64,000 nt of DNA from Coniella vitis. Lineage: Eukaryota > Ascomycota > Sordariomycetes > Diaporthales > Schizoparmaceae. The translations under genes and the position numbers were made by a program. The notes beneath the pieces are model-generated. The model saw only the letters and a list, made by a program, of their open reading frames with translations. It ran no database searches and was not told the origin of the DNA. Of the stretch, positions 55,886 to 64,000 are shown one piece after another. Each line of letters begins with the position of its first letter. Within the stretch, counting starts at the first letter, position 1. The stretch lies in NCBI GenBank assembly GCA_011317545.1, contig WUJK01000002.1:496001-560000 (forward strand). Reading direction: 5' to 3'.

Positions 55886-58800
55886 ATGGAGGTTCACATG
55901 CACGGCCTTGCCCCGTTGATGACATCTGACGGCTTGCAAACCGCGCTGAAACCCTTCATGAAAGCCGTTGGCATCGCAGCCGACGACGTCTACGACTGCA
56001 ACAAGCCCATCCGCCAGCGGTGGGCCAACGTCACGTTTGCCGACCGCGCAGATGGCGATCGCTTCCTCGCCAAGCACGGCGAGCAGCGCATCCAGGTCGT
56101 GGGCAAGAAGGACCACCGCACAGGCCGTCTCCATCTGGCGGGCAATGAGGTCTTTTGCACGCTCAGCAAGAACCAGCCGAACCCCATCACGCTGCGGGGC
56201 CTGCAGTACAGGGCCGAGGAAAAGGCCAATCCCACGCGCAAGCTCGAGAAGGAGGCTGCGCCCGATGTCTTTGATATTGTCTCGTTGAGCTGCGGCCAGA
56301 ATGTGTTCGACGCCGACAGGCTCGTCTATGTGCCCGAGGTCGAGTTCCACGAGCATGGAGACGTCAAGTTCAGCCGCCACCTGCTGGTCATTCGCCTGTT
56401 TGGGAGCCAGTTTGTGATCAAGATTGCCCTCAACACGGTCGTGAGCTTGGTCTGCACGCCGAGCCACACCTTGAACCTGACCTTGTCCGAGGAGCCGGCC
56501 CTCTTTCGCGAGACAAAGCGCCCTGTTGCTGGCCCCTCGAGTGACAGCGCGAATCAGCTTGCTGCCCTGTACAGCTTGATGTCCCTCGGCAGCAATGGCA
56601 GCAATGGCAGCAGCAGCGGCGCCATGGAACCGACTCGGGCTCGAATCTGCAGTCTGGACGAGCGCCACGCCCAAGTCGTGGGGCAGTGTCTCGTCTACCA
56701 GCTCCAAGTCCAGGGCGCCAACCTCCTCAGCCGCTTCCACGCTCTCAGGAAGCGCGACACGGTGCCGTACGTGGCTTGGCCCTTGGCCACGCACCTGATG
56801 CCGCCCGCAGGCCTCGGTCCAGCCAAGCGCGCCATGGACGAGCTCAAGGCCGAGCTCGCCGCCATGTACCAGAAGCAGCACCTCCCCTTTGGCATCCTCT
56901 TCCAGCTGCAGGCCCTCGCGGCCAACGCGTACCTCCATCCCAGCACCGTCCTCAGCCTCGCGCACAGGCTCCGCCGCGAAGACAAGCTGTGCCAAGCCAG
57001 CAGCGGCAAGCGCTTCGTTTCCGTCGACGCCATGCGGATGCTCTTTCGCGAAATCGACTGGCCGCGGCCGGGCAGCGACCCGTCCGAGTATCAGGTCGGG
57101 CCCATCATCGCGCTGCTCCAGGAGAAGGAGGCCCAGCAGGCGGTGCCCATGCACAGCACGCTCTCGGGCACGCAAGCAAGGCCCGGGTCCGCGACGCAGC
57201 AGCACTATGCAGCCATCTACCGAGCCACCGTCACGCCGACGCGGACCACCTTGCACGGGCCCGAGCTGGAGGCCACGAACCGCATCCTGCGCAAGTTCCC
57301 CGACAAGCACGACTTCTTCCTGCGCGTGCAGTTCTGCGACGAGAACGGCCAGGATCTCTACTACAATGCCAGGATCCGCTACGATGATGTGTGGGATCGG
57401 TTCCGGAGCGTGCTGCGCAATGGCATCCAGATTGCCGGCCAGACGTACAACTTCCTGGGCTTCTCCCACTCTTCGTTGAGGTCGCATAGTGCTTGGGTGC
57501 GTTTAGTCTCCCCTTTTCGCCCTCTGGCATGGTCTTGACAGTTTGGTGAAGTGAGTGAGTGATTGGGTGCTCTGCTCTGCATCTGCTAACACACAAGAGA
57601 GAAAAAACAGTTCTCTGCGCCGTTCATCGGCACCGACGGGGCCCTCCACACCCACGAAACCATCATCAAAGCCCTGGGCTACTTCTCCCACATCCGCTCG
57701 CCCGCGCGCTGCGCAGCCCGCATCGGCCAGGCCTTCTCCGAGACGCCCTTTTCCGTCGCCCTCGAAGACTACGGCATTGACGTGGAGACGGTGCCCGACG
57801 TGCAGTCGGCAGACGGCGCGCGCGTCTTTAGCGATGGCTGCGGCACCTGCACCTGGCAAGCCCTCCACCACATCTGGGACAGCCTGCCGCCGAGCAAGGC
57901 CTGCCCGACGGCCTTCCAAGTGCGGTTCCGCGGGTCCAAAGGCATGCTGTCGCTCGACAGCCGGCGCGAAGGGTGCGCGATCCAGATCCGGCCGTCCATG
58001 ACCAAATTCGAAAGCGACGACAAGGCCGTGCTCGAGATTTGCGACACGGCGTCCAAGCCCATCCCGCTCGTGCTCAACCGCCAGATGATCAAGATCCTCG
58101 AGGACATGGGCACGGACCCGGCGTGGTTCACGGCCATGCAGGCCCGCGAAGTCGAGCGCATCGCGAGCATCACGGGCGACACCAACCTCGTGGCCGAGTT
58201 TGTCCAGCAAAAGGGCATTGCGCAGGGGCTGCGCCTGCACCGCTTCTTCCGCCAGGCGGACAGCCTCGGGCTGCACTGGCGCAAGGACGCCTTTTTGTGC
58301 TCTGTCGTCGAGGCCATTGTGCTGCGCGAACTGCGCCTCCTCAAGTACAAGTCGCGGATCCCCGTCGACCAGGGCATCACGCTGTTTGGCATCATGGACG
58401 AGACGGGGTTGCTGCGCGAAGGCGAGGTCTACATCACCTTGGACACCAGCAATGGCTGGTTTCGGCCGCCCCCGACCAGTGGCTTGGTGCTCGTCACGCG
58501 GTCGCCGGCCCTGCACCCGGGCGACGTGCAAACAGCGCGCGCCGTGTGCCCACCCGCGGGCCACCCCCTGCGCGCCCACAAGAACGTGATCGTGTTCAGC
58601 GCGCAGGGCGCGCGCGACCTGCCCTCGCAGCTCTCGGGGGGCGACCTCGACGGCGACATCTACAACATCATCTGGGACGCGCGCGCCATGCCCGCCGTGC
58701 GGTTCGCGCCCGCCGACTACACGCGCGTGCAGCCGCGCGAGCTGGACCGCGAGGTGCACAAGGCAGACATGGCGGCCTTCTTTGTCGAGTTCATGCGGAC

Positions 58801-60066
58801 GGACCACCTGGGCGTGATTGCGACGCGGCACATGATCCTCGCGGACCAGAAGACGGCGGGCACGGGCGATGCGGATTGCTTGCGGCTGGCCGCGCTGCAT
58901 TCCGCGGCGGTGGATTATAGCAAGACGGGGCTGCCGGTCGATTTGAGGGCGTTGCCTCGGGGGAACCAGTGGAGGCCTGATTTGTGAGTGTCATGTCTTG
59001 TATCTTTTCTTTCTTTCTTGTTTATATCGCCTCCTCTTGCCTTGCCTTGCCTCGTCTTGTCTTTGCTTTCTCGTTCGTGTTCCATGATTGAAAAGCGTAC
59101 ATGATTAATTAACCAATTCATCGTAACAACAACAACAACAACAACAGCCTCGCGCCCGGCCCAGACATCCAAGTCATCGACCGCTGCGCCGTCGAACTCC
59201 AAGACTACATCCTCGAGCCCGCGGCCAACGAGGATGAAGACCACTTTGCCGCGCAGCGCTACAAGTACTACAAGTCAGACAAGATCATCGGCGTGCTGTA
59301 CCGGTCCATCGACGAAAAGAAAATCTGGCACCAGGACGTCAAGCTTCCACGCGCTGCTGCTGCTGCCGCCACCCCTTCCTCTTCTCCTCCCTCGTCCTCC
59401 TTCTGGGACGACTTGCTCGCCGCCGCACACCGCAGCTGCCAAGCCATCCTCCACGGCCCCGTGCAGTGGCACGCGCGGCTCGCCACGGCGCGCGAGATCC
59501 GCGCGTGGTACCAGGACGCCGTCTGCAGCGCCATGCACCAGTTCTCGGAGCACCCCATCCAGCCGATTTCCGAGCTGGAGGTGTGCATCGGCACCATACT
59601 CGGCAAGAGCGGCGGCGGCGTGCAGAGCCGTCGGCAGCGCGACCACAGCATCAAGCTGCGCGACGAGTACGAGCGGATCTGTGAGTGGATCGTGAAGCTG
59701 ATGCGGCTGCACGGGCCGCGCGGGGCCAGCAAGAGGAGGGCGGGCGCGGGAGGAGGAGGGGACAAGGAGAGGATCGGGGTGGTGAGTGGTGGTGCTGGTG
59801 GTGCTGGTGCTGGTGCTGCGGCGTCTGGGTATGAATTGGATCAGCATGAGAGTTTGCATTTGTGTATGGCGTGTGTGTATGTGGGTTGTGAGGAGAGCCA
59901 CAAGGCAGCCGGACGGGTGGAGAGTATGCAGAGCTTCAAGCTTGTGGCTGCTTGTGCGCTGCTTGCGGAACTGGCATCGTATGGGGCTCTTTCGAGTGAT
60001 GGGAATGGAGAGGGAAATGGTGGAGGTTATGTTGGCGTGAGAGGTGGTGCGAGGGCGAGCAAGTAA
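55886..60066 (+). CDS. Cellular RNA-dependent RNA polymerase (SAD-1/RRP-3-like)
   Basis: RNA-silencing polymerase that copies aberrant single-stranded RNA into double-stranded RNA for Dicer. Three exons, 55886-57496, 57611-58983 and 59148-60066, give 1300 residues. The N-terminus (MEVHMHGLAPLMTSDGLQ) resembles the RRM-like start of the Neurospora SAD-1 lineage rather than QDE-1. The cell-RdRP core runs from about residue 460 to 1010: FLGFSHSSLRSHSAWF across the first splice, ALGYFSHIRSPARCAARIGQ, GCAIQIRPSMTKFES, ITLFGIMDETGLLREGEVYI, and the catalytic loop SGGDLDGDIYNIIWD with metal-binding Asp882/884/886. The C-terminal exon holds helical sequence with Ala/Ser and Gly-rich inserts, ending GVRGGARASK. 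All junctions keep phase and have GTGCGT/ACAG and GTGAGT/ACAG signals. No Dicer or Argonaute gene is nearby in this window. Confidence 0.93.
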
Positions 60067-62011
60067 GGGAGGATGAAAAGACAACGTTGAACGACCAGAC
60101 CCAACTCCAGGGGAGGGTTTGACCATCACTCCACGATCCAGCAGCCTGCTGGCCCCCTCGGGTTGCCAATCTCGAGCGCACTCGGTTGGATAGGAGCTGA
60201 GTCCTTCTCTTTTGACTTTGGCAAATACTGTTCACGGCCCGAGTGTCCCTGGGCGAGGCTTGGGCGATTTTGACAGGATTTGGATGATGTTTATGGCCGC
60301 AGTTTGACCGTGAAGGAAAGGGTATCATGGCAGAGGCACTTGGTTGGGTCTGGAGGCGCATATGTGTGTATCGCTTTGCTCTTTCTTTGAATATTGGGGG
60401 GTCTGATGTTCGCGATGTTGGCATATCTGTGGGGTTTATTTTTTTGGTTATTTTTAAGATCAAAGTACTGGTATATACAGTCTTGTCGTGTTCTCAAGGT
60501 ATTTCCCTCGTTGCAAGGCTCTACAGAAAAGACTCATGGAAACTCAACAACCATTTCCTTCTTCCATCCATGATTTGTGGTTCTGATGACAGCCAAGAGT
60601 CCGCCATTAGTAGTAGTAGTGCTCATCCTCGAGCATATAGATGGTGGAGTATCATGGATCCGTCAGTGAGGGGGCTTTGAAAGCAAACCACAAGCGAGCG
60701 AAAGGGCAAGACACCACAGACAAACACCACGGAAAAGGAAGAGGATTTCTACAGCCGGCCCTATCATGGCGCTCTCCACAACACCCACTCTCTTCTCATC
60801 TTTTTATACTCGCCTCACCCAAACACACTAATAGACATTTCCGCCCTCCAGCCCCGGCTCCGCCAGCGACTTGTCTTTCATTCTTCTTCTTCTTTCTTGA
60901 TTGGCGCGGCTCCAGTATCTTATGGAAGAAACTCTACGGAAGCACGGAACCTCCCCCTCCCATCTGCCCCGTGCTCGTCCTTGTTTGCTTCGATCGAGCC
61001 AGTACATATGCACAATGCACACATTATTAGCACATGACATCGCTTTCGGTTTGTGTGGACGAAGGGCCCACTCACTCTCTGCACCTGGGTCATAACAGCC
61101 TCCAACTATTGCAGCTCTTATTCCTGTCTTATCCCGCAAATCGCTGGGCGTTGCCGTGTCGTTGGATTAAGACGCACCACTTGCAGATGTACAATGCTAC
61201 TCTGTGGCTCCTTCGTCCGGCAGTTATATGATCCTTTGCATCATCCCCCCCTTCCCATCCCCCCGGGAGCCGAATGCCCACACACAACCTACCGCTTTGG
61301 GGGGGGGGGGAAGGGGTTTACCTTTTGAGCGTAAAGAAGGTTTACAATGAACCTTGTGCTTGCAGAAGCAGGGCTGGCTTTTCTTTCCACTCATGTGACT
61401 GACCGTCTTGTCTTTTGATTGGGAATACAAGGGTGCGTAGGAGATGGGAAACCTCTGAGAGTAGGAGCGTCACCGGAGCGGAGGGTGAGTGAGAGAGAAC
61501 AAAAAAGAAGAAAAAGGGTAAGAGTTCAAGAAACGGGGGCTTCGGTCCCGTCATGCCCAAAGAAGCCAAACCGTTGAATAGGAGTCCCCCTCAACATCGA
61601 TCGCTTGGGGGCGGGCTCAAAACCCCACCAATCAGTTTTCGTTCCAAGGCTTACGAGAGTTTGCGGTGACTAGCTAGGAGGGGGGGGGGATATCATGATG
61701 GGACTGTGGGTTCACGTGGACGGTGGGATTGAGATCAATATGGTAAAATTCACAATGGTTGGCTGTGATATATCATAACAATATCCATATATCTGGATGA
61801 TGGTATCCTTCAAGAGGATGGGTTTCGGGCGATCAGCCCACGGGTGAAGCATTCCAGGTCGTCGATCATCCATCTCATCTACTTGTCCATCCGCTTATTC
61901 AGACTTGTGGCTTTTTTTCTGTGTTTTGGTGGTGCCCTCTTGGTTAAAACTCGAAACAAAATCCTCGATTCGACTCACGCAGGGGCAGCCACACACATAC
62001 CCACACCATCA

Positions 62012-62043
<32 letters not shown>

Positions 62044-62081
62044 CATCCCATACAAGCAAGAGATCGCCTACCACGGCCAAA
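60067..62081. other. 2 kb intergenic region between the polymerase and GH43 genes
   Basis: Both flanking genes are on the plus strand. It contains G-tracts at about 61302-61312 and 61680-61689 and, at the right end, a TA microsatellite. Short frames on both strands lack family resemblance. No RNA gene is recognised. Confidence 0.45.
62011..62043. repeat. (TA)n microsatellite in the GH43 5' leader
   Basis: About 14 TA units end 38 bases before the GH43 start codon. Confidence 0.9.
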
Positions 62082-63734
62082 ATGCTTTCTCTCCGGTCCT
62101 GCCCTCTGGTATCCGTGCTGGTGATGCTTCTCAGCTTCGCGTGCCGCCTGGCAACGGCTGCGTACGCGGATCCAGGCGCGTGCAGCGGCGAATGCTGGAC
62201 CCACGATCCCGCTGTCGTCAAGAGAGCCGATGGGACCTATTTCCGCTTTGCGACGGGCGGTGGCATCTATGTGTACTCGGCGGCGGCGCTGACGGGGCCG
62301 TGGACATATGCTGGAGAGGCGTTGCCGAGTGGGAGCTCGATTGACCTGGCGGGGAACGATGACCTTTGGGTATGTTTCCTATTTTTATTTTTATTTGTAT
62401 ATATTTCTTCTTGTTATTTCGCTTTCGGTTGGCCTTCTATTTGCAAACCTCACCTCTCTTTGTCGTGTCTCTCTTGGAATGGGACTGTCACGGGATCGGG
62501 GGATATATGAGAGATCAAGGACGTGCCATGGCTTTTTCTTTTTCTCATATATATGGATTCTTAACAATCGAGGAAGAAAGAACTGGCTAATATATCCTTG
62601 TCATCACCACCAACAGGCCCCTCAGGTCATCCTGGTCGGCTCGACATACTACATGTACTATGCCGTGAGCACATTCGGCACCCAATCCTCGGCCATTGGC
62701 TATGCGACGTCGACGACACTCGAGGTGGGCTCATGGACAGACCACGGAGCAACGGGCGTGGCGTCTAGTAGCGGCAAAGCTTGTACGTGTTTATGGTTCT
62801 CTTGATGATATCTTCTTTCTTTTTTTGTTTAAATAGGAAAGAAGATTAAAAAAAAAAAAAAAAGGATCCTACTTACACAGAAATACCACCCACCCCAGAC
62901 AACGCCATCGATCCAACCGTCTACCTCGCCGCCGACGGCAACTACTACATGTCCTTTGGCTCCTTCTGGGACGACATCTACCAAGTCGCGATGAAGAACC
63001 CGCCCACCGCGCCCGCCACCGGCAGCTCGTCGTACACCCTCGCCTACAACGCCTCGGCCGACCACGCCGAGGAGGCCTCCTTCGTCTACCTGCGCGGCTC
63101 GACGGGCTACTACTACCTGTTCTTCAGCGCGGGCGCCTGCTGCGGCTACGACACGGCCAAGCCGGCTGCGGGCGCCGAGTACTCGATCCGCGTGTGCCGC
63201 AGCCTGGCGGTCGCGGGCCCGTACGTCGATGCGGACGGCGTCGAGTGCACCGCGTCCGGGGGCACGACTGTGCTGGCGAGCCATGACTATGTGTATGGGC
63301 CCGGGGGCCAGGGCGTGTTTGTTGATGAGACGTATGGTGGTGCCGTTTTGTATTATCACTATGGTGGGTCTTTTTTCTTTTTTTTTTTTTTCTTCTTTTT
63401 TCCTTCTTCTTCTTCTTTCTTCTTCTTTCTTCTTCTTTCTTCTTCTTTCTTCTTCTTTCTTCTTCTTTCTTCTTCTTTCTTCTTCTTTCTTCTTCTTCTT
63501 TCTTCTTCTTTCTTCTTCTTTCTTCTTCTTTCTTCTTCTGCCTTCTTCTTCTTAACCTTATTTCTTCCTTTCTTCCTTTCTTCTTCTTTCTTTCCACAAA
63601 AGACTTTTCATAATACTGATATGCTAACTCACATGACAAACAAAGCCGACACCAGCATTGGTCTTGCGGACGCCGACTACCAGTTTGGCTGGAACGCCTT
63701 GTCGTGGAGCACCGGCTGGCCTGTTCCCTACTGA
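62082..63734 (+). CDS. Secreted GH43 family enzyme, arabinan endo-1,5-alpha-arabinosidase-like
   Basis: Extracellular glycoside hydrolase likely to cut arabinan side chains of pectin. Four exons, 62082-62369, 62617-62782, 62899-63363 and 63646-63734, give 335 residues. A signal peptide (MLSLRSCPLVSVLVMLLSFA...) ends near residue 26 at TA-AYADPG. The five-bladed propeller signature residues are visible: base Asp42 in WTHDPAVV, pKa-tuning Asp156 in NAIDPTVYL and acid Glu210 in HAEEASFVY. Other family strands are GSTYYMYYAVS, GYYYLFFSAGACC and YGPGGQGV. Splice signals are GTATGT, GTACGT and GTGGGT with CAG, CAG and AAG. The 282-base last intron is a multiple of three, free of stops, and mostly a pyrimidine tract. 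The length fits a single-domain member without a carbohydrate-binding module. Confidence 0.9.
63369..63539. repeat. 171-base uninterrupted pyrimidine tract in the last GH43 intron
   Basis: Every base from 63369 to 63539 is C or T, mainly repeats of TTCTTCTTTC. Mirror-repeat polypyrimidine DNA of this kind can form triplex (H-DNA). It fills most of the intron between exons 3 and 4. Confidence 0.92.
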
Positions 63735-64000
63735 TCAACACATGATACTTCCTCCACGAAAGCGAGAGTTGTGTGTAAAGACCATTTACTATTACTATTA
63801 TCTTTCCCTCCCGAGTCACGATATCGTCTACATTCCTTACTGTCATGTGATTTATATCCATGCAGAGTTTCTCATGTATCAAGTATGTATATATATATAT
63901 ACCTTGAAGAAAGAATATGGGCAGATGCTTTGGAAATATCGAGTGATAGCGAGGCACGAGTCCTTGGGAGACGTTTCTATTGCTCATTATAGCCTCATTT
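63735..64000. other. Right-edge flank
   Basis: The 3' flank of the GH43 gene, AT-rich, with a short TA run near 63885-63900. No further gene is seen before the window ends. Confidence 0.5.

Noticed and set aside
55817..57487. 556-codon minus-strand open frame
   Set aside because: Antisense shadow of polymerase exon 1, with the same compositional signature as other shadows.
57503..58900. 465-codon minus-strand open frame
   Set aside because: Antisense shadow of the RNA-dependent RNA polymerase core; no family resemblance and no own start context.

Overview
The window reads as nuclear DNA of a filamentous ascomycete, most likely a Sordariomycete and probably in the order Hypocreales. The evidence is short introns (mostly 50-170 bases) with GTAWGT-type donors and CTRAC branch points, clear fungal orthologues of conserved genes, and fungus-specific families (HET, WSC, 2EXR, Fungal_trans_2-like, SAD-1-type RNA-dependent RNA polymerase). 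The genus cannot be fixed from sequence reading alone. I assembled 22 protein genes and one gene relic, joining exons by hand from splice signals, reading phase and family alignment. I recognised no tRNA, rRNA, intact transposon or CRISPR array.

Layout. 0.6-7.7 kb is a conserved housekeeping block: mitochondrial ribosomal protein uS19m (+), TAF10 (-), MRE11 (-) and the APC/C subunit APC10 (+); MRE11 and APC10 are head to head. 8.2-11.4 kb holds two surface or secreted proteins on the minus strand: a WSC-domain membrane protein and a 71-residue secreted glycine-rich peptide with a duplicated motif. A gene-poor stretch follows, then an RRM+R3H protein of the Pin4/Cip type (14.9-17.0 kb, -), a 6.5 kb stretch without recognisable genes, a 764-residue zinc-ribbon protein (+), a lineage-specific protein (+) and histone H2A.Z (29.1-30.0 kb, -).

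32-41 kb has a HET-domain protein (+), an F-box protein fused to membrane helices (-) and a transcription-factor-like protein with a long polyglutamine tract (-). 42.5-50 kb is mosaic: a small metallophosphoesterase (+), a 2EXR protein (-), a nucleotidyltransferase-like protein (+), a short-chain dehydrogenase relic, an unrecognised 437-residue protein (-) and a tandem EthD-like plus alpha/beta-hydrolase fusion (+). 50.5-64 kb has a SEC-C zinc protein (-), a disordered basic protein (+), a 1300-residue RNA-dependent RNA polymerase (+) and a secreted GH43 arabinanase-like enzyme (+).

How the genes relate. No single pathway or gene cluster is evident. Chromatin, transcription and genome-maintenance genes (TAF10, H2A.Z, MRE11, APC10, the polymerase) are interspersed with accessory genes (HET, 2EXR, nucleotidyltransferase, dehydrogenase relic). 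The best leads are the stop-free, multiple-of-three last intron of the GH43 gene, the EthD/hydrolase fusion, the F-box/membrane fusion, the glycine-rich secreted peptide and the relic-bearing 43.7-46 kb segment.
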